Under the pieces are notes generated by a model. That model saw nothing but the letters and a program-made list of their open reading frames with translations. It was not told where the DNA came from and did no database searches. Of a stretch of DNA of 64,000 nt, positions 24,650 to 37,231 are shown piece by piece. Source of the DNA: Scenedesmus sp. ARA3. Its lineage: Eukaryota > Chlorophyta > Chlorophyceae > Sphaeropleales > Scenedesmaceae. Both the position numbers and the translations under genes were made by a program. The DNA lies in the NCBI GenBank assembly GCA_004335835.1, contig RWJK01001228.1:1-64000 (forward strand), written 5' to 3'. Within the stretch, counting starts at the first letter, position 1. Every line of letters begins with the position of its first letter.

Positions 24650-24963
24650 TGCGGTGGCAGCGAGTTTGTGCGTCAGTCAACATAGTGATTGCCAGCCCGC
24701 TGAAGCAACACAGCTCTCCAAACTGACACGAGGAGCATTGCCTCACAGGCACCACAACAAAGTAGTCTGTCCAGCATCGAGAATACAGCAAGAAGGCACA
24801 TGCTGCACGATCTGAGACCCCACCCACCTGAGACTGCCAGTGTCGACAGCACTGCTGTCTGCCCCAGGCTGTTGGCGTGGCAGAAGGCCTGCATCAGGTG
24901 CGCTGCCCCGGCCCGCTCCCGCGCATCGCTGCCCCGCAAGATCAGCTGCAACGCCACCTGCGC

Positions 24964-24999
<36 letters not shown>

Positions 25000-26994
25000 A
25001 CAATCAGTCAATCAATTATAGAATGCAATCAAGAAGCTGAGGTAAAGACATTGGCTTGCAGCTGAAACATGCCACATGGGATCATCTGCAACATAATCTC
25101 TTTAGATGGCATATATTCAAACCCCAAGTCTGGGAGTACACTGCAGGAACTCCAACCAGCCTCCCCGCACCTGAAGCAGCGGCAGCGGGTGCTGCTGTAC
25201 GCCCTGCTGCCCCCTGGCACCTGCCGGCGGCGGCCCAGGCGGCGGCAGGAAGCCGCCGAGCCTTGGCGGCTGCGGCTGCTGCTGCTGCTGCCGCGCTTGC
25301 AGCGGTGGCGGCTGCACCAGCACGCCTGCTAGCTGCTCCTGCAGCTGCGCGTGGCCGTGCACTAAGTCACCCAGGCAGAACAGCGCCTGCATGGGGTGCA
25401 ACAGCAAGGAGCGGCACGGGGCAAAATGGATACGCTTTCAATCTGCACTTGCGAGCACTTGCATACATAAGTTAACAACAACACTGCGTCAAAAACACCA
25501 AGGTAACATGAGACACTGCAGCCCATTACTTTGCTCAATTGCGCACAACTCATGGCTGCGGCTGCCAATAAGACAGCATTTGCCAGCGTTGCACGAGCCA
25601 GTGATGCAGCGTCAACACCGTGTGTGCCCCACCTGTGCCCTCACTGCTGCCGAAGGAGCCCCCCCTGCATCAGCGCCCAGCTTTGCCAGCAGCGGCAGCA
25701 GCCCCAGCTGCCCCAACTGCTGCTGGTTGGCGCGCCTGTTCGCGTCCTCCTGTAGCAGCAGCAGCAGCAGCAGCAGCAAGGAGGCGGCAGGGTCATTCAC
25801 TGGCAGCATTGTCATAGTAAACATGGCTGCAGGCCTAGGACGTTGGCGCGTGACATGTGCAATGCAGCCAGCAGCAGCCTCCCCACATGCTCACCTTTGC
25901 TTGCACAGCACGCAGTACAGAGCATAGCCGCCATGCTGAAACCCCAACCTCTAAACACACTGCTGCATCGCCCACCTGCGCCCGCTGCTCCTCATTTGCA
26001 GAACATGGAGCAGCCAGCAGCAGACCCGCCGTCTCTAGCACACACAGGTAGTTAGCAGCAACCTGCTGCGGCCATGCAGCAGCGCCAGCGCCGCCGGCAG
26101 CAGCAACGGCAGCTCCCACTGCAGAGCCTGCTGCCGCTGCTGCTGCGCCTGCTGCTGCTCCCAGCTGGCCTGCCGATCCCAGCATGCCTGCTGCTGCTGA
26201 GGCTGCTGCTGATGCCGAGGCTGGCGGGGGTGGCGTGAAGTGCAGCAGTTGCGGCAGCTGCTGAATGTGGCCCATCTCCCTGTGGTATGCACGGCCAGCG
26301 GTGGCAGCAGGCACAGCAACGTCAATGTCTACAGCTGTGGCTGGGGCCGCAGTGCGCGTAAACCCCTTTAAACAAAACCAAAGATGCGGTGGTGTTCCAT
26401 GAAGTACTGCACAAGCACAGCACAGGTGCAGCACACGCATAATTTAGTTTACGCGCACTGCGGCTGTCTACATTGCGCATAGCCTTCGCCACTTGCTGCA
26501 CAACCACATCCACCCAGCCCAATTCCCCGCAACAGGCGGCAGGCCACTCAGAACTAAAGCCCCCACCTGAACAGCCGCTGGTTGGCCAGGTTATCTCTCA
26601 GCAGGTTGTTCATCAGCTCCGCAGCGTCCTGCACCACCACATTGCCACCCCCCGGGCCGCCCTCGCTGCCGCAGATGCCCAGCAGCCTCTCAAAAGCACC
26701 CTCAAAGGCAGCGATGTTTGCGATCTGTGGGCAGCCGCTGCACAGGCCCACCAGCAGCAGCAGCGCCTCGTTGCGCAGCACCTCCATAGGCGAGGCCAGC
26801 AGGTCGCTGAGCGCCACCACACCCAACGGGCTGGATAGCACGCACGCCTGCAGGCATGAATGTTGCAAATTGTTGGGTCAATGGTCAAACATCGGACACC
26901 CAGCAGCAGCAGCAGCAGCACCTCCATAGGGGAGGCCAGCAGGTCAGTGAGTGCCACCATGCCCAGCGGGCTGGACAGCACGCACGCCTGCAGG

Positions 26995-27030
<36 letters not shown>

Positions 27031-27544
27031 TCACTGAGTGCCACCACACCTAGCGGGCTAATCAGCACGCACGCCTGCAGGGGCAGCAGCAGCAGCAGCA
27101 GCAGGTTGCTCAGTGCCACCACACGCAGCGGGCTGGACAGCACGCACGCCTGCAGGCACAAGTAAAACGAGGTGCGCTTGCATGTGGGTCAGACTCGGGA
27201 CGATGCCCGGGTGTTGTCCGCCTGGAAGCATGCTGCCAGACCACCACCACAACACCATCACCTGCTTCTCGCCAAGGCGTGCTGCCAGCAGCGCCGACAT
27301 GGCCTGCACCCTATTAGAGCTTGCTGGAAGCATGCTGCGCAGCCACATAAGCGCACCTGCAGCTTGTCCTGGCACGCCGCCAGCAGCGCCGCCATTGCCT
27401 GCAGCGCGCCGTATCGCGCGTAGAAGTCGTCCACGCCCTCAGGCTCCGGCCGCAGCAGCCCCAGCAGCAGCAGCACGTTGTCGGGCGCGCGGCAGAACAG
27501 GTCGGCGTTGACCAGCGCCGGCGGCGGCGAGTGCTGCAAGCCAT

Positions 27545-27576
<32 letters not shown>

Positions 27577-28978
27577 TAAGCAGCTGAGGCAATCGAGACG
27601 GGCTGATTGAGGCGCCTGTACGGCAGGAGAGAGGGCCGGGAGCTGTGACAGAGCTCGTGCCAAGTGCATGTGTTGTGTGCAAGTGTGGTCAAAAGAGTCT
27701 TGTGTGGCAGGAATCAGGGCAAGTGGCAGTGCTGCTTGCAGAGCGCTGGCTGGTGCTGGTGGTGTGCTGCAGCTGCAGCACATGCCTGGCAAACAAATTA
27801 TTATCCTTCGGCACTGGGCAGGCACCTGCGCATGTTGGTGTGCCTCTGCTGATGCACGTGTGCGCTGCAGATCAAACCAGTTGCCTGAAAAGGTGCAAGG
27901 CTACTGCTGCCGGCTCATGGTTGTCACAAGCAAGCTGCGTTGCTGTGACAGCCGCTGCTGCTGCTGCTGCCGCTGAGATGTTGCAGGAAAGCAGCCACAA
28001 GGTGCGCCTGAGCACCATCTTCACAGTTGCTGTTGCCAGGCTGCACACGGCACCTAGCTGCCAACTGTGCACACAGCTGCTGCTCTTGCTGCCCCAACAG
28101 TACCAGTAATAGGTAGGTCACACCTCGCGTTGCCTACCTACTACTGTGCCTGACAGCCTGCTATCGCCACATAGCGCTGATGCAACTCAACTCACCTCGA
28201 GTTGCTGCTGAAGCTGCTGCTGCTGCTGCTGTGCTGCTGCGCCGCCCCTGCTGCCAGCTGCATACGCTGCTTCCGGCAGTGCCACAGTCAGCTGCAGCAC
28301 CTCCAGCGCCCCTTTCAGCAGCTCCAGGTCATCCCGGTCCTCTTGCAGGACAGCCAGCAGCACTGGCAGGCCCATGGCGCCCATAGCCAGCTGAGCCTGC
28401 AGGCACAGCACAGGCACAACGCGCCACACTGGGTGTGCAAAGATAGTTTATACTTGCAGGGTCAGCTGGGCTCTAGCATTGGAGGAGACTCGAGAGTGCT
28501 AGTGCTGATGCTGCTGCTTTCTATGGTGCCATGCCGCTGTGTAGGGCTTTGTTTTGCGTGCGCTGCAGCACAGCACAAGATGCAACGCCTACCTGGCCAT
28601 CATATAGCATAGTTACCAGCTGCTATTATAGTATGAAGGTCTTATGTTGCTGATTGTAGCAATGGCACTCCAGTGCTGAGCAACTGCTGTACTGCATACT
28701 GCTGCGCACCCTGGGGTTGTCCTGCAGCAGGTGACTGAGCTGAGACATGGCATCGCGCCGATCCCCAGCATGCCTCGAATCGGATATCTGGTGCAGCAAG
28801 CTCTCGACCTCCGAGTCATCTTGCTCGTCGTCTAGAGCTGCAGAGCACAGGGCGAGCAGCACAGGGCGTTAGCGAGCAGCTGCTGTTGCTACTGTGTTCT
28901 CACCCTGCCTGTTGAGCGGGGAATACCTGAGGCTCCCTTGCCAAATACGCCCTTTGCCACCCGGCCGAACACGTTCAT
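20827..28978 (-). CDS. USO1: USO1/p115 golgin vesicle tether (plant GC6/MAIGO4 type)
   Basis: Fourteen exons join in phase: 28978-28927, 28837-28710, 28396-28196, 27533-27357, 26847-26567, 26279-25976, 25749-25633, 25386-25171, 24957-24828, 24580-24041, 23737-22537, 22178-21884, 21609-21450, 20981-20827; about 1318 residues. The protein tethers ER-derived vesicles at the cis-Golgi. An armadillo-like globular head (residues 1 to about 800) shows QEDRDDLELLKGALEVLQL, RAPDNVLLLLGLL, PLGVVALSDLLASPMEVLRN, FEGAFERLLGIC and VVVQDAAELMNNLLRDN. A low-complexity Ala/Pro region sits where the head joins the tail. The coiled coil follows (SAYNGLEQHAFEMEEQLRRL), then MEDLLACLG, SRLEELGEDVDKLLEAV and an acidic C-terminus, all in the order of plant GC6. 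It is longer than GC6 mainly because of Ala/Gln runs. The assembly gap falls in the intron between exons 11 and 12. Confidence 0.95.
22501..22528. other. Assembly gap (28 N)
   Basis: Twenty-eight unknown bases. The CCCCAC at 22531 is a GTGGGG donor on the minus strand, so the gap falls inside intron 11 of the USO1 gene and does not break its coding frame. Translations that run through the gap are artefacts. Confidence 0.98.
24961..25000 (-). repeat. GCTT tetranucleotide tract forming a polypyrimidine tract
   Basis: AAGC units on the plus strand read TTGC/GCTT on the coding strand and end directly in GCGCAG, the acceptor of USO1 exon 9 (starts 24957). Confidence 0.9.
26916..27156 (-). repeat. 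Three acceptor-side copies of USO1 exon 5
   Basis: The start of exon 5 (GCGTGCGTGCTG...GTGGTGGCACTCAG) recurs at about 27155-27102, 27081-27029 and 26991-26919, each preceded by CTGCAG and separated by CTG runs on the coding strand. The true exon begins at 26847. The three copies are open in one frame with Leu runs between, but that frame does not match the true exon. Confidence 0.9.
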
Positions 28979-31900
28979 TGTTGCTGCTGTAAGCTGGGAC
29001 CCATTGAGTGCTCCCCAGCCCACAACCAACTGTTGGGTGTTGGTTACAGGCTATGCTGTCTGCAACAGAGAACTGCAGAGTAGATGCGGCTGTTTGTTTT
29101 TGTTTCCAAGCGGTGCACACATCAAATGGCACGTCTGCTTTGAACTGGTCACTGACAGCCGTGCTGACAGTCACTTTTGCCATGCAACGCTCACTGAGGT
29201 GCTTTTGCATGCACGAAGCTCACCATCTGCAACCAAACTTCCCATTACTCATGTGATCACTTTGAGCGTTGTTGCATCCGCGATCAGTGCCAGACCCACA
29301 CTCTGAAGTGTATGAATTACCATATCAATCCGGGGGAATTCAGCCAAAAATCTCAATTGAACCACCACCACGTGCACTGCACCAACATGGAGGTTTTACA
29401 CACCAAACAGTTCACAGCAAGCACCGGTCAGCGTGCCAACCAAGTGCACTGGCCAGAGGCCACAAGTTCTTGCCGCCTTCTGTACAACATTGTAATACAA
29501 AGATATTGCTCCTGTGTGCGCAGCACGCGCACTCATGACATGCAAAGCAAAATCCAGATGACCACGCACCAAAGGCACGCCATGGCAGCAGGCGCAAGCT
29601 ATCACGGATGACTGCCAACACCAGCATACATGCTCAACAAGTTATATAAAGGCCTGCCACAATGACCACAGGCTCAGCGCAGTGTATGCATGAGCAATTC
29701 AGCTGGTGCAGCCTCGCCTGCAGCGTGTGCCAGCTGTGCTCATGCCACAACAATGCCATAATACATGCCAACATAGGCACAAAGTCATGCACATAGACAC
29801 GCCCAGACCTTGCTTGTAGCAGGTACGTACAGGGTGCAACACATAGCTGCACACAAATGATGTAAATTCTGTGGGAACCAAGGCCAACAAAGGCCCGCCA
29901 CACGCAGTGTTTGTGCGCCAGCAACACCCCACATCCACGCCGTGTTGCCACTGCCCATTGCGCCCGCCGTCTTAGCAAGTCCATCCTACTACCGTACACG
30001 TACACACGAGGTCAATCCTACTGCTTTGAAGGGACGAGCAAGGTGTGTGCGCAAGTGCGCACACTCCAGGATCGCCCCATCGTGCTGAGCCTGGCTGGGC
30101 CTCCCTGCACAATGAGGCAGGTAGGGGCCCAGGGCATGCAGCTGCACCCAAGCTCTGCTAGAGCTGGGACCACAAAGTGCTCTCCTGACACACTGCGTAG
30201 GGCTGCACTAGAACACACCCAGCTGAGGCCATACCGAAGCATTTTCTGCTCAACAAGTCCGCTACATAATAATAGACTAGCATCACTGTGTACAACAACG
30301 AAGACACACTCACATATACTGCTCTGCAAACTGAACTAGTCTGCTGCAAACACAAGTCCGCAAGCAATGCACTACACTAGGGCTACAACAAGATGCCGAC
30401 CCTAATACTGCTGTTTCTCTGACGGCTGAGAAGCAACCTGACTGCATCAAGTACACCCAGCTGGACACACATGTGTTGACAACAGCGAATCGCATGCAGC
30501 TACACGCACGCCCTCATTACAGCACACACGCCCTCTGCCTGGTGGTACACAGCTACTGGAATTCACACCGGGCTGCTGGTGAGGCCTGGACTGCATGGAT
30601 CCTGCCATCAACCCCACGACACAGGGGAATGGCAACAGCATCTGCACGGGAGGCAACAACTGTGAAGCTGGCGCGTCGACCGCACTGGCTACATGTGACG
30701 GTTTATGGGGCGCCCCTGTGTCAGGCGCTGCTATACTCATCAGGCGAGTGCTGCACGCCTCGCCTGCACACTGCCTGTCTCGCGCCTGTTCTGCACCAAG
30801 GGACCAGAGCGACTGAGGTGCTGCCTGCAAAAATAGCTGCGCTGCCTGCCTGCAAGCCTTTGAACAGAGCGCTGCACTCTGAGTCTGACAGCATGCTGCT
30901 GAAGCCCCAGCTGTGGCAGCAGGGGACCTCCTACTGCTGTTGCCAAGCACATGACAGCACTGATCAACCACAGCCAGCCAGCATGTTCTGTGGGCTGTTG
31001 TAGTTCTGACTGCTTGCTGCGGCTCCTGGGATCCTTCATCACTACTGCAGCCGAGTGCTGCCTGTGATCCCTGAGAGCCTCCACCAGCACTAGCACCACA
31101 CTTCTGCTGCTGCCAGTAGCACCTGCTACGATCGGACTACTGCACAGAGCTGGAGTTCACAGCGGTACCAAAACACCACTGCTGAAAACTGCACATGCAT
31201 TGCATGCGGGGACTCCACCCAAGCTGCACGGCTGCACCACCTGCCGCAGCATGATCACAGGCAGGTCAGCACACAATGTGCTGCACACATCCCAAGGTGC
31301 TGCATATGGTCGCAGCGTTTGATAACCAGCCCCAGACAACTGGCTGCTGTAGATGATCACGCAGCATGAGCTCCACTGCACCTCAACTCACGTGCGCCAC
31401 CACAAACAGCGATGCACACAGGTGCAGGATCCAGAGCAAGCTCCCAACTGAAGGATCACGAGCTGTGCCAATTGTGTTGCACACCCAGACACACGTTCTG
31501 TTTAGTGTGCTTGTCAGGTGGCCCAGAAAGCTGCCATGCTGTCCAGCCTGAGCGCTGCACACAGCCTGTGACAGCAATCCCACCCCTGACCATGGAATGA
31601 AAACAGCACCTCACCCTACGCAGCCGCCAGTGGTAATCTACTGCCAAGCCACTTCAAGACCTTTCAGGATGTCATAACTTAGGTCACCCACAGGTCTGGA
31701 CACGCAGCCCCCAAAGGGAGCAGTCTCCCTTCGGGAGAAACATGGTCAACACTGCGCACCAAATGTAAGCCTGGGGGATCGCACGACCTTGCTTTGGGCA
31801 CTGACTTCTCATTGCAGTTGAATCACGAGGGCTGCCCATCACAACAGAGGCCGCCGCCAGACAGTGACCTACAGACAAACAGGCCTATCAGAATGCTATG

Positions 31901-32649
31901 TTGTAGTGCTTGCTTGAAACGCCACCCTGCCCGGCAAATAAAGGATCACAGCTAACCCGTGGATGCGACCACTGCCAACAAAGACGCACCGCCACATGCC
32001 AGCACTGGCAGCTTGGGTGCAGCTGCCACAGAAGCGGACCCAGACAGCAAGGGCCGTAAAGACATATCAAGCAACATACAGCAGAAGTTGTTGAACACGC
32101 CGGGCAGGCACGACTACCAAAAGTTGAAGCTGACACGACGAGCGCACTTGGCATGCGTTGAGCGCGCACAGCAACGGCGCATCCCAGGAATGGGCCGCAC
32201 AGCTGAGCGCTTGCAGGAGCAGTGGCTAAAGCAACCAGTGTACTGTGCTACCGCTGCGCTTGCTGCCACACAGCGTTGACAGGCATGGCTGGGGCCAACA
32301 CCCAGTGCTGCAGCGGCCTGACAGCAATGTGTGGCGCAGCTTCCATTTCGCGGCACACCCATAGCTCCCAGTGCTGCCTTCACCCCACCCCTCCCACCCA
32401 TGACTTTCTTCCAGTTTTTGAGCTGTTGTTCACACTTGTCGTGTGCCGTTTAGTTCAAGCTCTGTGATGTTCTGTGTCGAGTCCTGTGCCTTTGGCGTTA
32501 GGTGCATAAACTTGATCGTGCACAGGGAATAGTGGTAGTGGTGCATGGCGTATGCTTATTCAAACACTAAACCACACACGCCGGCTGCGTTTCGCACCAC
32601 CAGACGCTTAACAAAGAACCCTTCAGCATCGCTGCAATACGTGCGGTGC
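28979..32649. other. Intergenic region, USO1 promoter and CDK 3' UTR
   Basis: 3.7 kb without a supported gene. The left part should hold the USO1 promoter and the right part the 3' UTR of the kinase gene. It is poor in CAG/CTG triplets, unlike coding neighbourhoods. One 106-codon plus-strand frame (31959-32279) is rich in basic residues near its end (QQRRIPGMGRTAERLQEQWL) and could be a small gene or a fragment, but nothing supports it beyond length. Confidence 0.4.
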
Positions 32650-35600
32650 TCACGCAGGCAGAGGATGGTGCAGCTGCTGCTGAGGCAGGTACTGAGGTGC
32701 TGCTGGCGGCAACCTGTTCAGGGGCAGGTTGGGCCAGCTGACTGCTGCAGCAGCTGCAGCAGATGCCGGCTGCAACTGAGGGCCTGCAGGCACACCAAAC
32801 CCGCACACCTGCAGCTGCGGCGGCGGCTGCGCCAGCGCTGCTAGCTGCTGCCCGGCCACCTGCTGCTGCAACTGCTGCCGCTGCTGCGCCAGCATGTGCT
32901 GCTGCTGCTGCTGCTGCACAGCACGCACGCCGTACTGCAGCAAGCGGGGGTCGCCACCGCCCAGCTGCTGCACGCCAGTCGCGCCTGCGCCCGCTGCCGC
33001 TGAGCTGCCGCCGCGCGCTTGCGGCATCTGCGTAACCGGCACCAGCCGCCCGCCGCTGCCGCCGCCGCCAGCTGCCAGCTCCTGCCGGCGCACCTCATCA
33101 AACCATGCGTGCTTCAGCGCCTGGCCTGCTGTGATGCGCGCCTCTGGGTTGTAGGCCAGCATGCTGGCCAGCAGGTCCAGCCCCAGCGCATCGCCTGCCA
33201 GGCGCGGCGCCAGCTGCTGCCAGGGCCGCTGCTGCCACTTGGGGAAGTTGGTGCGGTAGTGCGCCAGGCGCTCCACGCCGGTCCAGATGCTGTCGTTGGG
33301 GGTGCCCAGCGCCTCAAAGATCTGAAGTAATACACCAATGAGGCAGCAGAGTAAGTAAGGAAGCAAGCAGCACCATGGTCGCGGACCTGTGAGGGTGGAT
33401 GCGACAGCTTGCGCAGGCGTCTGGGGTTTTCCTGCAGCCTGTCAAAGCTGGATGCACGTTACCGACACAGGCGCGTTCCTTGCGCACATGGTGAGGCTGC
33501 AGCATCCACATGCTCCTGCAGCGTGTGCACACACTTCACGCAGCCGCGCTGCGCTGCTGTGCTCGCTTTGCAAGCCCGCACCTTGTGCAGCAGCCCGATC
33601 TCGCTCTCCGCGCGGAACAGCGGCTCGCGGTTGAGCATCTCCACCAGGATGCAGCCCACGCTCCACATGTCGATGGCAGCGCTGTAGCTGCCAATGCCCA
33701 GCAGCAGCTCGGGCGCGCGGTACCACAGCGTGACCACCTTGTCGGTGTAGGCCTTGAAGGGCGGCAAGAAGCTGCGCGCCAGGCCAAAGTCCGCGACCTT
33801 CACCTGCAGGAACAAGGAGAAGAAAGAGGAGACGCAGCAGCAAGCCGGCATGAGTGGTTAAGTACACAATGTGCAGCATCGTGGAGCAGCAAACAGAAGT
33901 GCGTGCAGCACACTGCAGGAGAGACAATAGGAACCACGCGCAGGCAGCTGTCCTGCAGCCATGCGCCTGCCGGCAAATCAACAAACTGTTGAGCGCAGCT
34001 GGCAGCAATCATACCATTGCTGCACCCAGTGCTGTTGCGCTGTACGCATGCACGCAACTGCCATAATGAGGACATGACAGGTCACACTGCCACTACTGTG
34101 CTGCAGCACGCTGTGCTGCTGCTCCTGCGAGCAGGTGCTCTTGCCTGTTGGTGGCTGGCATCCACAAGGATGTTCTGCGGCTTGAGGTCGCGGTGCATCA
34201 CGCAGTGCATGTGCGCGTGGTGAACTGCCTTGAGGATCTGGTACAGGAACGACTGCACACGCAGCAGACACACAGTCGGCGCACAGAGGTGAGCAGGTAG
34301 CTGGCTGTTCGCATGAGCAGTGCACAGCTGCTGCTTGCAGGACAACTGCTGGCATCATGCCGCGGTCGCAGCCTGCCAGTGGCACAGAACCAAGCACCTC
34401 ATGTGTGTCACTGTCTGTGACACTGCCTTCATATGTGTCTCCTGTGGCCGCTGCAGGCCCCTGCTGCCAGCAGTTGCTGGCACTTGCTACTCGCTTTGCT
34501 GCCCATCCAGCTTCTGCCGTAACAGCCTGGGGCAGCGCCAGCTGCGCACAAACTTGGCAGAGGCTGCTGTTGCTGCTGTTGCTGGCTGCTGCTGGCGCTG
34601 CATGCGTGCTGCTGCATGCTCACCTTTATTTGCCACATCTCCAGAGGGCTCTCCGCATCCAGCAGGTCCCGCAGGTCGCAGTCCAGGCACTCCAACACCA
34701 CATACACATTGTTGGTCCCAAAGCCGTAGATGATGTCCTTCAGCCTGCAGGACAGTCAAACAACAGCACCAGATCAGCAGGGGCAGCCGCAGCAGATTGG
34801 ATGGTTTGACCAGGTCAACGCTGCAGTCTACGGCGTGCCAAGCAGTGATGCTGTGCCCAGTGTTGGCTCTTATCTACACCTTCTGGCAAGGGCCTGCATC
34901 AGGCCATGAAAGCCCCACAGCAGTAGCAGCACTCACTCGACTATGTTGGGGTGCCTCAGCTCCTTGAGCAGGGAGATCTCCCGCAACGTGGAGCTGGGAA
35001 GGCCCTGCTCATCGAAGCCAAAGCGCAGCTTCTTCAGGGCGATGACTTCGTCCGTCTCCCGGTTGCGCGCCTTGTACACCACTGCATAGCTGCCCGACCC
35101 CAGCTCCTGCAGACGCTCGTAGCGGTACTTCTGCAGGCCAAGCGGGGACAGCAAATATTAGCTTTCAAAGTTTGTTCAGTAACGTGCTCTGTGAGCCCCC
35201 GATCCACAATCAGGAAGAGACGGGCCAGGCAGAGCAGGGTGTGAATCTGTTGCTGCTGTCTCAGTTCAGGGCACAGCCTTGCAGGATGTCCAATCATTAA
35301 ACCATCACGCCAAAACTCACCTGCAGCAGCAGCGAGAAGGTCCCAAGGTCCACACCAGTGGTGAAGCCATCGGCCTGCCATCCAAACTGCTTCACGATGG
35401 CTAGCAGCGTGCCTTCTGTGTCAAACTGAAGCGCTTGCTTAATGAACGGAGCAAGCAGCTCGTCTGCTGTTGCTGCATCTATGCTTGGGAGCTTCAGTCG
35501 ACGGATTTGCTCTAGCAGGGAGCGCAGTGGGCTGCTGTTCGCCTGCTCCCGTCCTCTTTTGCGCGTGTGTGAGCCGCTAGCATTTGGGTCGGCTGTGCTG

Positions 35601-35665
35601 GGCGAAGCTGTGCTGCTGGTCAGCGGCACGGTCTGTGCCAAAGGTTGACAGGCTGCAGGCTGCAT
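32650..35665 (-). CDS. CDC2-like cyclin-dependent kinase with N-terminal extension and poly-Gln tail
   Basis: Six exons join in phase: 35665-35321, 35130-34937, 34744-34624, 34252-34145, 33803-33582, 33321-32650; 553 residues. Kinase domain about 118-420. Seen: glycine loop [11 protein letters not shown] (the inhibitory Tyr is kept, the Thr before it is Ser), ALKK lysine (about 148), cyclin-binding helix [16 protein letters not shown] (catalytic Asp242), DFGLAR (Asp261), [18 protein letters not shown] with the activating Thr, and ALKHAWF at the domain end. FPKWQQRPW places it with CDKA/CDKB (CDC2-type) rather than CDK11. PSSTLRE is neither PSTAIRE nor the land-plant CDKB PPTALRE. The first 115 residues form an unrecognised helical region ([13 protein letters not shown]...). 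The last 130 residues are Gln/Ala-rich. Intron 4 uses a GC donor (34144). Confidence 0.95.
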
Positions 35666-36405
35666 TGCAGCTCATGCGCCGTCTTCAGAGTGCTGATTGT
35701 GCTATTCAAATATTCATAAGTAAAATTATGAGGATGCTGTGCAAATAGAGGAGCTTGGGCCAACCAGCTGTGGCAGGTGACTTGCAGAAGTACCCAACTG
35801 GCAACCACCAAGCGTTCTTTCCCAGACCCTAACCATGTAATGTTGACAGTTGAGCGTGAAGCTCCACCAGATGAGAAATTACTTAACCACTGTATTTTAC
35901 GTATGATGTGCTGTCAATGAGATCCCCCAGGGATCCCGACAGCGTGTCGCCCCAAGCTGATAATACGCTCCGCGTTGACAGGATACACTGGGGTGAGCTG
36001 GGTGTTGACAAAGACGACCTGATATATTTTTTCTGAAAATTGGAGTGAAAAAAGTGCCACACGTAGAGACTGTTGAGAAGACGGCAAGTCACTTCCCGCG
36101 CTTCTCCCACATCACGTGACGGGTGTCCAAATTAATTTTATGGTGTCTGAGTACATCAGCCGTCACAGCAAAATACGGTTAGCGCAGTCGTACCTTGCTG
36201 ACAAGCATGTGGGGTCTTGCTGTTAAGATAGATGGTGCCATGCTCAAGCCCTGAAGCCTTCTGCAGCATACTGACAGAACTTCAACAGCTGGGGAAGCTC
36301 AAGCATTGAGCAGTCATGCGTGTCCGGTGTTCAGGACAAACCAGTGCATAGATTACCGCCCTTGGTGCGTCGAGACAGACGCTGCTGCTCGTCCTGCTGA
36401 TCATG

Positions 36406-36426
36406 GACCCGGTCTCAGACCGGGTC
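36406..36426. repeat. Perfect 10-bp hairpin with a 1-base loop
   Basis: GACCCGGTCT (36406-36415), C, AGACCGGGTC (36417-36426). It lies between genes, near the 3' UTR of the thiolase-fold gene. Confidence 0.9.
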
Positions 36427-37030
36427 GCTAGCAGTGCTGTGACAGCAGTGCCTGCAGCCGCTCCATCCTGCAATTGGCACCTGCTTATCCTGAAGTGTAG
36501 ATGCGGCTAGCTGCAAAGCAAGCCCAGCATGTGAAAACATTTAGTTGTTGCTGCACCGAGCAGCAGCAGAACCACTGAGCACTGGTGGCACCAAGAAGGA
36601 TTTGCTGCCGCGGCTGACAGCTGGCTAGCTCACACTACAGCTGGCCACAAAGAGTTCTGTTCTGCTGGCTGGCTGCACCTCTTGACAGGAACGGCAGAAA
36701 GACAGTCACATTGAATGCTGCGACATGTGTGATATTTTAATGATCATCAATCTCAGCTCGCCATCATCTATGCTAGCAGGTGTGCCCGTGCATCATACAT
36801 GGCTGCCATCATGGCACAACCCTATGGCATTATGATGATTGCAGCCAGGTGTGAGTGTTGAGCAGCCAACAAAACATTCCATGCCAGCAGGGGTTGTTGC
36901 TGCATGGCTGAGATCACGGTCGCCATGCTCACCGCTAAGCCACGCACCACCACACCACCTTCAAGGTATGACTAGTGCCGTGTAGGGCAGTGTCACACCA
37001 TTCAGGTGGCCAAATCAAAGCACAACAAGA

Positions 37031-37035
37031 TTACA
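37031..37035 (-). terminator. Candidate TGTAA polyadenylation signal
   Basis: TTACA on the plus strand, TGTAA on the minus strand, about 200 bases past the stop codon at 37232. Confidence 0.45.
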
Positions 37036-37231
37036 ATGGCCTATCATCATTCCTGAGCAGTTTGGCGAGGTCAACAGCCTATCAGCAGCTGAAGATTATG
37101 ACTGCTAGGCACCGCAGCATCACACCACCTCCGCCATCATGGGGTTGGTGCCTCCCTGCCAGTGATAACCAATGTTGCAGACAACAGCAACACACTGATG
37201 ATGATAAAGATGGAGACTGCTGGGCCTCACC

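Larger units (their letters stand above)
35666..37231. other. Intergenic: kinase promoter and 3' UTR of thiolase-fold gene
   Basis: 1.57 kb between two minus-strand genes. It contains a perfect 10-bp hairpin (36406-36426) and TTACA at 37031, a TGTAA signal on the minus strand 200 bases past the stop of the next gene. No coding sequence was recognised. Confidence 0.45.

Noticed and set aside
27029..27156. Repeated units at even spacing that could look like a CRISPR array
   Set aside because: The units are copies of a USO1 exon start with CTG tracts between; there are no unique spacers and the DNA is eukaryotic nuclear.
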